Below the pieces are notes generated by a model that had not been told where the DNA came from, made no database searches, and was given only the letters and a program-made list of their open reading frames with translations. From assembly GCF_026343335.1 (NCBI RefSeq), contig NZ_JAPELX010000001.1:4836001-4900000 (forward strand): a DNA stretch of 64,000 nucleotides. The letters run 5' to 3'. The position numbers were made by a program, and so were the translations under genes. Below are positions 26,127-34,261 of the stretch, one piece after another (position 1 is the first letter of the stretch; each line of letters opens with the position of its first letter). This stretch comes from Streptomyces sp. NBC_00078. GTDB lineage: Bacteria > Actinomycetota > Actinomycetes > Streptomycetales > Streptomycetaceae.

Positions 26127-27019
26127 GTCGCCACCGGAATGGCCCCGATGGCCGGATGCGGGTCATAGTCCGACAGGTCGAAATGCTCACCGCGGAAGTC
26201 ATGGATATCGGTCACCCGGCGTCCGCTCTCGTTGAGCGTCACCGTCGGCAACCGCCGCGGTTCCCGGTCCAGCATGGCCTTCACACTGTCGACCTGGTCC
26301 TCGTAGACATGGGCGTCCGAAATGGTGTGGTAGTAGCGCGCGGCGGGGATGCCGGTGAGGTGTTCGAGCATCAACAGCAGGGCCGCGTACTGAATCATGT
26401 TGGACGGGACGCCGACGGGAACGTCTCCGGAGCGCTGGAACATGTGCAGATGGAGTTGGCCGGCGAGGACCCTGACATGGACCCAGCCGTGACAGGGGGA
26501 AATGGTCGTCTGCGGAATCTTCCCCGTCCCGCGGATCTGGTACTGCGGAATCCAGGGACTGACGAAATGAGTACGGTCGTTCGGGAGCTCGGTCAGCTGC
26601 TCCACCAGATGCTTGAACTGGTCGAAGCCTTCGCCTTCCACGGTGGGGAAATCGTGGAACGCCCCACCGTACGAGCCCGGCCCCAGATCACCCGGCGGCA
26701 GACCGCGACGCGACGTCTTCGCGTCACTGGCCCACGGCCCCCACCAGTCGCACCCGAACTCGGCCAGTTCATCGAGGGTTGTCGCCCCGTTGATGAATGC
26801 GCAGAGCTCTCCGATGGGTTTGCGCCAGAACCGGGAGACGCTTCTCTCGGTGATGATCGGAAACCCATTTGCCAATTCGAAGCTCATGGTCTGCTGCATC
26901 AGGGTCAGGGCATCCGGGCCTTGTCGCGTGGGTGCCGTGAGGCCGTGCTCCAGGATGGCACCCAAGATCGTACGATATTGCGAATCCGGTGCACGGTCCG
27001 CATACGCGACATACTTCAC
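26123..27019 (-). CDS. thyA: Thymidylate synthase (ThyA family), divergent
   Basis: A 298-residue protein. The catalytic Cys is C176 in SPCHG. The phosphate and base contacts are visible as R196-S-x-D199, N207 in GVPSNMIQYA and HTISDAHVYEDQVD (231-243). Two usual motifs are altered: the RTGTG phosphate/folate loop reads TRQGPDAL and the YGxQWR motif reads SYGGAFHDF. Normal ThyA methylates dUMP with methylene-tetrahydrofolate and yields dihydrofolate for DHFR. Retained N207 favours a uracil-type base, but altered motifs leave room for a hydroxymethylase-like or modified-substrate role. The GTG start is preceded by GGGAAC. Confidence 0.85.
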   Translation of the reverse strand: MKYVAYADRAPDSQYRTILGAILEHGLTAPTRQGPDALTLMQQTMSFELANGFPIITERSVSRFWRKPIGELCAFINGATTLDELAEFGCDWWGPWASDAKTSRRGLPPGDLGPGSYGGAFHDFPTVEGEGFDQFKHLVEQLTELPNDRTHFVSPWIPQYQIRGTGKIPQTTISPCHGWVHVRVLAGQLHLHMFQRSGDVPVGVPSNMIQYAALLLMLEHLTGIPAARYYHTISDAHVYEDQVDSVKAMLDREPRRLPTVTLNESGRRVTDIHDFRGEHFDLSDYDPHPAIGAIPVAT

Positions 27020-27140
27020 GAGGTTCCCTTCACTTGGCCCGGTGTCATTCTCTGCGTCAGTCTCTGCGCCAGGGCGAGGTCATGCTAGCAGCCGTGCTTA
27101 CCGACTCTCCGCACGGTTATTTCCTCGTCATCCCAAAAGA

Positions 27141-27180
27141 CATTGGTCATCATTGGTCATTCCAAGGGTCATTCCAAAGG
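27141..27180 (-). promoter_or_regulatory. Direct-repeat operator upstream of thyA-DHFR-HIT
   Basis: CATTGGTCAT occurs twice in tandem (27,141-27,150 and 27,151-27,160), and GGTCATTCCAA occurs at 27,155-27,165 and 27,167-27,177. On the minus strand this reads as repeated TTGGAATGACC at about 12-base spacing. It lies between the thyA start and the XRE-type gene's stop, about 120 bases before thyA. It is a candidate operator for the neighbouring XRE protein. Confidence 0.5.
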
Positions 27181-27191
27181 CCTGCGAAGAC

Positions 27192-27977
27192 CTACATGAG
27201 ATCCTTGATGCTTACACTCAGGGCGGAGGCGATCTCCTGCAGATAGGTCAGGCTGAGGTTGTTCACCCTGTCGCTGTTCTGCTCCCAGTCCCTGAGCTGA
27301 TCAGCGCTGAAGGCACCCGGGATCCTGGTGGATTCCGCCACCTGGCGACGCGTCATGTTCCGCAGCTCGCGCAACTCCTTGATACGTGCGCCCACCCGAT
27401 GCTGTTCGAGCTGCGCGAGAGCAGTCCTGCGCTGCAGCAATTTGGGTCGCAATTCAGCGATCTCCAGATTCAGCTGCTCCTCAAGCCGTGAAATCGAGTC
27501 GTATCGCACAAGGGCGAGGGGGCTCGGGATCCCGGTCACCATACGACTGATCCTGGTGTCGATATGTGCGACCACCACAATCGGGATGATGGCTTCCTGG
27601 GCGAAAACGAGTTCCTGTCCCGCCCCCGTACTCGGATGGTGCGCGAGATAAATGAGGAAGTCGGAGTTGATGACCCGGTGGCGGTCCGTCCGGAAGACTT
27701 CCACGTCCGGCACGCTGGTGTGGTGAACCGGGTCCGTGACTTTTCTGGGCTCATACAGTCGAACGTTGTTGCGTGCGCAGACGTCGGCCACCGTGTCGGA
27801 AATCTCGAACAGGTACTTGCGCTCGTCGGCGTCCAGTCCGGTCAGGGCGGACGCCAGGTAGGCGTCGAGGTGGCCGTGCGGGACCTGGGGAGTCTGGACG
27901 CTCGGCTCTCGGGCCGCCGAGGACGGGCGATCGGGAAGGGTCATCGCTCGAATTCCGTCCTGCCGTCCAGATGCCAT
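27192..27977 (-). CDS. Nucleoside deoxyribosyltransferase-like domain fused to XRE helix-turn-helix
   Basis: A 261-residue protein. Residues about 37-150 resemble nucleoside 2-deoxyribosyltransferases and related nucleotide-binding folds: AYLASALTGLDADERKYLF, INSDFLIYLAHHPSTGAGQELVFAQEA (D and E in the expected catalytic places). A helical linker follows, and residues about 195-258 form a helix-turn-helix (IKELRELRNMTRRQVAEST, YLQEIASALSVSIKDLM). It looks like a transcription factor with a nucleoside- or nucleotide-sensing or -cleaving domain. The ATG at 27,977 was chosen because of GGGG upstream; ATG 27,944 is possible. It lies upstream of thyA in the same direction. Confidence 0.65.
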   Translation of the reverse strand: MASGRQDGIRAMTLPDRPSSAAREPSVQTPQVPHGHLDAYLASALTGLDADERKYLFEISDTVADVCARNNVRLYEPRKVTDPVHHTSVPDVEVFRTDRHRVINSDFLIYLAHHPSTGAGQELVFAQEAIIPIVVVAHIDTRISRMVTGIPSPLALVRYDSISRLEEQLNLEIAELRPKLLQRRTALAQLEQHRVGARIKELRELRNMTRRQVAESTRIPGAFSADQLRDWEQNSDRVNNLSLTYLQEIASALSVSIKDLM

Positions 27978-28266
27978 GTGCGCCCCCCAGACTACTCTGA
28001 CGCCCCACCGCGCCCGGGTCGGACCGGAGCGGTGGCCGCCTGCGCAGGGTCGAAGCGGGGGCATCTGAGCACGCGTCAGGAGTGGGACATGCCCGCGCGG
28101 AGCGGAAGTTGGGGCGTACGGTGGAGACGCGGCGGAAGGCTCCGGCAGGTGGGGGCGCCGCCGGAAGTACCATCCCTTTGATGCCGTAACGTGGCTTTTG
28201 TCGGCAGGCGGTCGGTAGGTAGCCTGCAGCCGGACGCCGCTCTTGGGGAAGGGACTCTGGGACTTC

Positions 28267-28425
28267 ATGGAACGCACTGTCGTCCGTTGTGCCGAGGGGC
28301 ACGTGTTCACCACCGCTTCGCTTCCGATGCAGCAGGCCGAGCGACTCGGCCCTGTCCGGCTCATCAGGTGCCCAGGATGTGCCAGGTTGCGCAGTGTGGC
28401 GCCGGTTGCCCTGGAGAGGCACTAG
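28267..28425 (+). CDS. Small zinc-ribbon-like protein
   Basis: A 52-residue protein with RCAEGH near the N-terminus and RCPGCAR near the middle, spaced like a treble-clef or zinc ribbon that would bind one zinc through C, H, C and C. Similar short proteins are common in Streptomyces genomes. No function is known. The ATG at 28,267 was chosen over the in-frame start at 28,243 because the conserved MERTVVRCAEGH begins there. The 240 bases upstream hold no gene. Confidence 0.65.
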   Translation: MERTVVRCAEGHVFTTASLPMQQAERLGPVRLIRCPGCARLRSVAPVALERH

Positions 28426-28730
28426 CGGCAGGCACCGGTGTCGTGTCTGCGGCCCGCCGCATATCCTCGGGACGTGCCTTTCTCCGACATCGAGATGCGT
28501 CCCGAGCGCGGCCCGACCGCCTCCCGGCCCAACCCGGATTTCCGTCGGACGCAGGTGTGAGGGCGGCGGCATGAGCGGTGTGCGGGAGAACCTGACCTAC
28601 GAGTCAGCGGACGGTCGGCGGAGGCGGGTGTGGGATCTGCCCGGCGCAGTCCTCGTCCGGGTCGGGACGCGCCTGTCGCATGCCTGAGGATCCCGACTCA
28701 CGCCCATCCTCTGCGCGGGCGCGTCCGTGT

Positions 28731-29537
28731 TCAGGCCGCGGCACGGAAGACGTACGCCGTCATCGGGGCGGTGACCGGCCCCGGGCCCAGACGGGCCGTC
28801 ATCTCCTCGATGACGGTGGCCCGGACGGCCGTTCCGTCGCCGCGCTCCTCAACGGCGGCGCGCACCGGTGTCCCGGTGAGGTACCCGGTGGCGAGGTCGG
28901 CGGTCGACGTGGCCCGGCCCTGAAGCGTCAGCTCCTGCTCGTCCTCGACGGCGAACCCGGCGGCCGCCAGATCGGCGGCCACGACGGCGGGGTTGGCATA
29001 GCCGTGCGGAACGGTCTGGAAGAAGCGTGGCGGGTCGACCGGAAAGGCCCGCTCCAGCCCGGCCTGCAGCGCGACTTCGAAGCCGTGCGTCCCGAGCGGG
29101 CCCCAGGTGTTGAACAGGAACCGGCCGCCCGGGGCCAGCACCCGGCGGACCTCGGTGAAGGCCTCGATGCGGTCGGGAAAGAACATCACGCCGAACTGGC
29201 AGACCACCAGGTCGAAGGCTCCGTCGGGGAACGGCAGCCGCTGCGCGTCGGCCTGCCGCCACACCGCGCCAGGGGCCCGGGCCGACCCGAAAGCGACCAT
29301 GGACTCGTTCAGGTCGGTGGCCGTCACCTCGGCCGAGGGTGCCGCTGCGAGCAGATCGGCTGTCAACACGCCGGTTCCCGCGGCGAGTTCGAGGATTCGC
29401 CGCGGGTGGAGTGCCGCCGCCCGGGCCGTCAGGTCCTCGGCGAAGGGCCGGAAGACCACCGGTACGAGGAACTGCTCGTAGGCCATCGGCATGGATTCGG
29501 ACCATCGCCGGTCGGCATTGACTCCTGTCACCCTCAT
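28731..29537 (-). CDS. Class I SAM-dependent methyltransferase
   Basis: A 268-residue protein with SAM-binding motif I ILELAAGTGVLTADLL (about residues 46-61), acidic motif II VTATDLNESM, and the post-motif GAFDLVVCQFGVMFFPDR, as in UbiE/COQ5-type methyltransferases (Methyltransf_11). It starts MRVTGVNADRRWSESMP and likely methylates a small molecule. It is monocistronic; the upstream flank is the truncated response-regulator relic on the opposite strand. The start at 29,537 lacks a strong Shine-Dalgarno, and a GTG/ATG 11 residues upstream is possible. Confidence 0.82.
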   Translation of the reverse strand: MRVTGVNADRRWSESMPMAYEQFLVPVVFRPFAEDLTARAAALHPRRILELAAGTGVLTADLLAAAPSAEVTATDLNESMVAFGSARAPGAVWRQADAQRLPFPDGAFDLVVCQFGVMFFPDRIEAFTEVRRVLAPGGRFLFNTWGPLGTHGFEVALQAGLERAFPVDPPRFFQTVPHGYANPAVVAADLAAAGFAVEDEQELTLQGRATSTADLATGYLTGTPVRAAVEERGDGTAVRATVIEEMTARLGPGPVTAPMTAYVFRAAA

Positions 29538-29735
29538 GACGGTAGCGCCGCGTCGGGAAACCTCTTCCATGCCGCGCCGCCATGCACCCTGGGGCTGGAC
29601 CCACCTGATGAGGCGGCAGGGCACACGTTCTCTGACACGGCAATGGTCAGCCGATGGCTGCCCCCGTTTTGTTGCTCAGGTGCCGGCCGTTCCTCTTCGC
29701 CGGCGGCAGGTCTCCAACGGGTGCAGAGGCAGTAT

Positions 29736-30209
29736 TCCGCTCCGGTCATCGTCCTGTCCGCCCGCCACGACGAGACTGCCAAGATCAACGCCCTGGATGC
29801 CGGCGCCGACGATTACGTCACCAAACCCTTCGGCATGGGCGAACTCCTCGCCCGTATCCGCGCCGCCCTGCGCCGCGCCACCCCCGCCGACGAACAGCCC
29901 GTGATCACCACAGCGGCCTTCACCATCGACCTCGCCGTCAAGCGCGTCAGCACCGCAGCCGGCGAAATCCGCCTCACCCCCACCGAATGGCACCTGCTGG
30001 AGATTCACGTCCGCAACCCCGGACGCCTGGTCACCCAGCGCCAACTCCTCCAGGAGGTCTGGGGACCGCGCTATGAGAAGGAGACCAACTACCTGCGCGT
30101 TCACCTCGCCAACCTGCGCCGCAAGCTGGAACCAGAACCCTCCCGACCCTGCTACCTCATCACCGAGCCCGGCATCGGCTACCGCTTCACCCCCGACACT
30201 CCCGCTTGA
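29736..30209 (+). pseudogene. 5'-truncated KdpE-like response regulator
   Basis: The frame encodes APVIVLSARHDETAKINAL, DAGADDYVTKPFGMGELLAR (conserved Lys of a receiver domain), then a complete OmpR/PhoB winged helix ending YLITEPGIGYRF. The order and the ARHDE..K..ALDAGADDYVTKPF segment match KdpE. The first about 75 residues, including the phosphoacceptor Asp, are absent and no start codon with a ribosome site precedes the remaining part. It was truncated next to the methyltransferase gene. Confidence 0.75.
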
Positions 30210-30446
30210 TTCCGCGTTCGCCATTCCGGAACCAACGATGGCGACGGCTCATCCGGATAAGCGGCTGTGTCTGGGAACTAGGCGAGTGTGAACCTTCGTT
30301 GGGGCGGGGGTACAGATCATCTGCAGGGCGGTCGTGCAGCGGCTTGAGCAGGTCCGGCTCTCATCACGCACCCCGTCGAGAGAAGCGCTCTGAGCGGTCT
30401 TGCGGCCTGGCACCAGCCGCTCGGCCGCTCCCTCTCCTGAGCCGGG

Positions 30447-30887
30447 TCAGCAGTCGAACGGGGCGTCTGGCTGGTTGGCCCAGAAGGAGAGGAACGACCA
30501 CGTCTGCGCACCGATGCGGCCGTCGACTGCGATGTCGGCGCATTGCTGGAAGAACATCGTCGTGCGCCGTGTTGCCCGGCCGAAGTCCCCGTCCTCTGCC
30601 AGGTCGGTGCCTATGGCCTCGTTCAAGTAGCACTGAGCCTGTCGGACGGCCCTTCCTGCCGAGCCGCGCTGAAGGTTCGGCCGACGATTGGTGTAGTCGC
30701 AGATGTCGTCGGGGCCTTGGGCTACGAGCGTTCCGGGATGTCTGGCGGCCTGCGCGGCCTGCGCGCCGGTCACTTGGACGGTGACGGAGGGCGGACTGTG
30801 CTGCGATGCCGCGGAGGCCGGCCCGCCTGACAGCGCGAGCGGAAGAACCAGGGTCGCGGCGGCGAGGAATGCTCGTCGCATCCTCAT
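30447..30887 (-). CDS. Secreted peptidoglycan-binding domain protein
   Basis: A 146-residue protein with a Sec signal peptide (MRMRRAFLAAATLVLPLALS, cleavage probably after ASA near residue 27) and a PG_binding_1-like domain in the C-terminal half (LQRGSAGRAVRQAQCYLNE, DGDFGRATRRTTMFFQQ, DGRIGAQTWSFL). Four Cys residues may form disulphides outside the cell. It likely binds cell-wall peptidoglycan; no catalytic domain is present. GGAGG precedes the start, which could be ATG 30,887 or 30,881. The 237 bases downstream have no gene. Confidence 0.8.
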   Translation of the reverse strand: MRMRRAFLAAATLVLPLALSGGPASAASQHSPPSVTVQVTGAQAAQAARHPGTLVAQGPDDICDYTNRRPNLQRGSAGRAVRQAQCYLNEAIGTDLAEDGDFGRATRRTTMFFQQCADIAVDGRIGAQTWSFLSFWANQPDAPFDC

Positions 30888-31000
30888 CACCTCCAAGAGA
30901 TGGGCCTCGTCCCATCGTGCGCCTGCGTATCTCCCGTTGCATCTCGCACTCTGTGCTCACAAGTCCCACCGTCACCGCCGCTCCCCGTTGAGGTGATGTG

Positions 31001-31036
31001 AAAAGGGGCTCCCCGCTGCTGCGGGGAGCCCCTTTT
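31001..31036 (-). terminator. Strong terminator of the Yip1-family gene
   Basis: A perfect 16-bp stem AAAAGGGGCTCCCCGC with a TGCT loop lies 15 bases after the Yip1 stop (minus strand), ending in TTTT. The flanking A and T runs make it potentially bidirectional. Confidence 0.9.
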
Positions 31037-31051
31037 CCGGTGGTCGTGGGG

Positions 31052-31954
31052 TCAGAAGGTGCCCAGTTTCACGATCGACAGGAGGGCGATCAGCTGGATC
31101 GCCGAAGCGCCCAGGGCCTTGGGCCAGGGCAGGTCGTGGGAGCGGCTGACCATCATCGTCAGGAGGACGCCGGCGGCCACCCAGGTCGCCCAGCCCAGGG
31201 CCTGGACGAAGGTCGCGTTGCCGCCGAAGAACATGGCGAAGACCAGGCGGGGGGCGTCCGTGAGGGACATGATCAGCATGGAGAGGCCGACCGTGGGCTG
31301 CCAGGCGCCGTCGCCGCCGAGCTGGCGGGCCAGGGTGTGGCTGACCACGCCCAGCACGAAGGACGAGATCACCAGGGCCACGGCCGTGGTGAGGACGATG
31401 GGGACAGCGTTCGCAAGGGTGGCGGTGATCGCGTCCTGCCGCGCGCCGTCGAAGCCGAAGACCGCGAGCAGGCCGTAGAGGAACGTCACGATGAGGGCCG
31501 GGCCCCACATCGTGTAGTCCCGCATCTGGAGGAAGGTCTGGGCGGGGGACAGGACGATGCCCCGGAGCAGGTCCTTCCAGTGCAGTCGGGGGCCTGCCGG
31601 GGCCGCGGGGGTCGAGCCCGCGCGGTAGGTGCCGCCCTGGCTGTACGGGTCCTCGCCGACCGAGAACGCCTGGGTGTGACCCGGGTGGTTCGCCGCGTAC
31701 GGGTCAGGGGTGCCCTGCGGTGCGTAGCCGCCGCCGTCCCCGAAGTACTCCGGCTCGCCGTACCCGCCGCCGCTGCCCTGCGGCCACTGGCCGCCGCCGT
31801 TCCCGTGCCGCTGCTGCCCGGGGTGGGGCTGCGGCGCGGGGGGATAGCCGTACGACGGGCCCTGAGGTGCCTGCTGTCCGTACGGCGGGTGTTGCGGTCG
31901 CGTTTGCGCAGCTCCGTTGTTCCGGGCGCCGCGTCCGATCCTGAATCCAGCCAC
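31052..31954 (-). CDS. Yip1-domain membrane protein with Gly/Pro/Gln-rich N-terminus
   Basis: A 300-residue protein. The first about 130 residues are rich in Gly, Pro, Gln and Tyr and look disordered. The C-terminal half has five membrane helices (from WGPALIVTFLYGLLAVFGF to a final IQLIALLSIVKLGTF), the Yip1 family layout. Yip1 proteins in actinobacteria are uncharacterised; in eukaryotes they act in membrane traffic. The GTG at 31,954 (VAGFRIGRG) was chosen because similar proteins begin MAGFRIGRG; an ATG 27 residues upstream is also open. It ends at a strong terminator. Confidence 0.75.
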   Translation of the reverse strand: MAGFRIGRGARNNGAAQTRPQHPPYGQQAPQGPSYGYPPAPQPHPGQQRHGNGGGQWPQGSGGGYGEPEYFGDGGGYAPQGTPDPYAANHPGHTQAFSVGEDPYSQGGTYRAGSTPAAPAGPRLHWKDLLRGIVLSPAQTFLQMRDYTMWGPALIVTFLYGLLAVFGFDGARQDAITATLANAVPIVLTTAVALVISSFVLGVVSHTLARQLGGDGAWQPTVGLSMLIMSLTDAPRLVFAMFFGGNATFVQALGWATWVAAGVLLTMMVSRSHDLPWPKALGASAIQLIALLSIVKLGTF

Positions 31955-32069
31955 GCCTTCGAACGTACCTGGTCCCGCAGAGTGGCGGGCCGGGCCCGGC
32001 GTTTCGGGCCCGGCTTTGCGGCCGAGCTGTGACATCCCCTAAGGGGACGCGCGGGTGACCCCTTAGGGA

Positions 32070-32430
32070 AGCACCGGGTGTAGTCGGGGGCGCCCGTGGT
32101 GGGGACGCCGTTGGCCGGAGGGCCGAGGCTCGTGGCGCCGGTGGCCGTCGCACCGCGCAGGGACCGGACCGCGCCGTCGCCGGAGTTCTCGCCCGCCGCC
32201 GAGACCGTGAGCCCTGTGCCCCGGGTGCGCGTGAAGCGGTCGCCGACGCGGTCGCCCTTCTCCGAACTGCCGGGTACGCCCCGGGTGTTCCGCGTGATGG
32301 TCCGGGCGCCGGCCGCCGGCCGCCGTCCTGAGACTGGAGGCCTGAGGCTGGAGGCCGAGCCGCACAGGACGGTGAGCGCGCCGGCGCCCGAGTTCTCGCC
32401 CGAGGCGCCGATCGCAAGCCGGGAGGCCGT
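32070..32430 (-). pseudogene. FG-GAP repeat gene relic
   Basis: One minus-strand frame without a start codon reads RLAIGASGENSGAGALTVL, then GVPGSSEKGDRVGDRF and GLTVSAAGENSGDGAVRSLRG and ends DYTRCFP. These are FG-GAP/integrin-alpha-type repeats (AxGEN..G.G). There is no 5' end and no lipobox. It lies directly downstream of a complete FG-GAP lipoprotein gene on the same strand, so it is probably the eroded 3' end of a second tandem copy. It fills the gap between the Yip1 and FG-GAP genes. Confidence 0.55.
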
Positions 32431-32481
32431 CCACCGCCGCCCCGGGGTGTCCCTCGGCCCGCGTTCGTCAGTCCGCGTCCG

Positions 32482-33774
32482 TCAGCCCGCCAGGAACGCC
32501 GAGCTGGAGAAGGTGACGACGGGGCCGGTCGCCACCAGCCCCTTCTTCATGCCGCGATAGACGGCGATGGTGTCCTTGGTCTCGCCCCGGTACGTGCGCA
32601 CCGCGAGGTCCGCCCGTCCGTCGCCGTCGAAGTCGCCGACGGCCAGCACCCGGGTGGTGCCGTGGGCCGGTGGCGCGACGGTCACCATGCCCGCCGTGGA
32701 CAGGCCCGTCGTACGACCCCGGAAGACCCGGAGCTGTGAGCCGCTGGAGACGAGTTCGCTGAGGCCGTCGCCGTCGAAGTCGGCGGCGTCGAGCATGGAG
32801 CCGGGGGAGGCGAGGGTGGCACGGGCGGCGGCCGGGAGGTCGTAGCGCAGGGCCGTGTCCCCCATCGCGCCGACCGCCGCGTCCAGGGCGGCGCCTCTGC
32901 CGAAGCGGCCGAGGGCGATGTCGATGCCCTCGGGCAAGGCGGTGCCGGTGCGGGTCGGGCCGTCGGGGCCGCCGAGGACGACGGACGCCTTGCTCGTGCC
33001 CTCCGCCGCACGGACCACCAGATCGTCGTAGCCGTCCCGGTTGACATCGGCCGCCGGGCCCGTGGGGAACTCGCCCGGCGAGGGGACGGGCGCTCCGGAC
33101 GCGCGAGGAGCGCCTTTACGGCTGAACGGGCCGCGCAGATAGCTGAGTCGCTCCCCGGACGCGTGCAGCACGAGATCCTCCGCGCCGTCGCCGTCGAAGT
33201 CGCCGCACACCGGCTGGTCGGGCCAGTCGTCGCCGAAGCGGGCGGCGGCGGGGACGGTGAGCGTGACTGCGTGGGTCAGCCCGCCGGGCGAACCGAAGAG
33301 GACCTGGAGGGGGACCGGAGGGCGCCCCTGGCCGTCGTAGGGCGGGTCCGTCGAGACGATCAGGTCCGTGAAGCCGTCCTTGTCCAGGTCGCAGCTCGCC
33401 TCCGCGTCGAAGACGGCGGGCAGTCGGCCCTTGGTGCGGGCCGCGTACCTGACGGGACTGATCAACTGCCGTGCACCCGGGGTGATTCCGCGCGGGCTGC
33501 CGTAGACGACACCGATGCCCGCGTCGTCGGCATGGCTCTGCGCCTTGACGAGCGCGTCGAGCACGAGGTCGCGGTGGCCGTCGCCGTTGAAGTCGTCGGG
33601 GGTTTTGCTGCCCTTGCCGTGCGGGACGGGGAGTTCGGCGGGGGCGTCGGCGATCTGTACGGGGGTGGGGTGGGCGGCTCCCGCTCCGGCGTCCCCGCCG
33701 GGTCCGCAGGCGGCAAGGAGGAGAGTGCTGCCGATGGCCGCCGCCGTACACATCCCGCCTCTTCGCCCGCGCAC
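32482..33774 (-). CDS. FG-GAP/VCBS repeat lipoprotein
   Basis: A 430-residue protein with a lipoprotein signal (basic RGRR, hydrophobic core, lipobox LLAAC with C23). It then has at least five repeats of the type DFNGDGHRDLVL, DLDKDGFTDLIV, DFDGDGAEDLVL, DVNRDGYDDLVV, DFDGDGLSELV and DFDGDGRADLAV, calcium-binding loops of a beta-propeller (FG-GAP/VCBS). It would be anchored outside the membrane; its ligand is unknown. The GTG start was chosen because it keeps the basic n-region of the signal peptide. Confidence 0.82.
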   Translation of the reverse strand: MRGRRGGMCTAAAIGSTLLLAACGPGGDAGAGAAHPTPVQIADAPAELPVPHGKGSKTPDDFNGDGHRDLVLDALVKAQSHADDAGIGVVYGSPRGITPGARQLISPVRYAARTKGRLPAVFDAEASCDLDKDGFTDLIVSTDPPYDGQGRPPVPLQVLFGSPGGLTHAVTLTVPAAARFGDDWPDQPVCGDFDGDGAEDLVLHASGERLSYLRGPFSRKGAPRASGAPVPSPGEFPTGPAADVNRDGYDDLVVRAAEGTSKASVVLGGPDGPTRTGTALPEGIDIALGRFGRGAALDAAVGAMGDTALRYDLPAAARATLASPGSMLDAADFDGDGLSELVSSGSQLRVFRGRTTGLSTAGMVTVAPPAHGTTRVLAVGDFDGDGRADLAVRTYRGETKDTIAVYRGMKKGLVATGPVVTFSSSAFLAG

Positions 33775-33915
33775 CGTTCACCTCGTCAGCACCGTCGACA
33801 ACGCCTGGGCAATGATGCACGTGTTCGAGGTGGGGCGACAGCCCCGGGATCGGCCAACCGACTGCTCCGGCCCTGGGCCGCACGATCGCGGATGCGGTTG
33901 CGGCAGGATGGCTTC

Positions 33916-34242
33916 ATGAGCGTAGTCAAGATCAACGTGTTGACCGTGTCGGCCGAGCAGCGGGAGGTCCTGGAGAAGCGGTTCGCCGCGCGGGCCGACG
34001 CCGTGGGGGACTCCGACGGTTTCGAGTGGTTCGAGTTGCTGCGGCCCGTCGAGGGCACTGACCAGTACCTGGTGTACACGCGGTGGCGTGACGAGGAGTC
34101 CTTCAAGGCCTGGATGGAGGGGACGATGAAGTCGGCCCACCAGGGCGGCACCGAGGGTGGCGAGCGCCCGAAGCCGGCCGCCTCCGGCTCGACTCTCTGG
34201 TCCTTCGACGTGGTGCAGTCGGCGGGTCCGAAGAACGGCTAG
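33916..34242 (+). CDS. Antibiotic-biosynthesis-monooxygenase (ABM) domain protein
   Basis: A 108-residue ferredoxin-like-fold protein: KINVLTVSAEQREVLEKRFAAR, FEWFELLRPVEGTDQYLVYTRW and EESFKAWMEG match ABM-domain proteins such as heme-degrading IsdG-like and Rv0793-like enzymes. The conserved His/Trp pattern for heme cannot be judged reliably. The C-terminal tail is polar. ATG 33,916 was chosen, with GGCAGGATGG just upstream. It is divergent from the FG-GAP gene and convergent with the UTRA gene. Confidence 0.75.
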   Translation: MSVVKINVLTVSAEQREVLEKRFAARADAVGDSDGFEWFELLRPVEGTDQYLVYTRWRDEESFKAWMEGTMKSAHQGGTEGGERPKPAASGSTLWSFDVVQSAGPKNG

Positions 34243-34261
34243 CAGGCTGCCTTGGGCACGG

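Noticed and set aside
28571..28687. Short plus-strand ORF beginning MSGVRENLTYESADG
   Set aside because: 38 residues, no ribosome site, no recognised family, and it ends in an Arg-rich stretch; not enough to call a gene.
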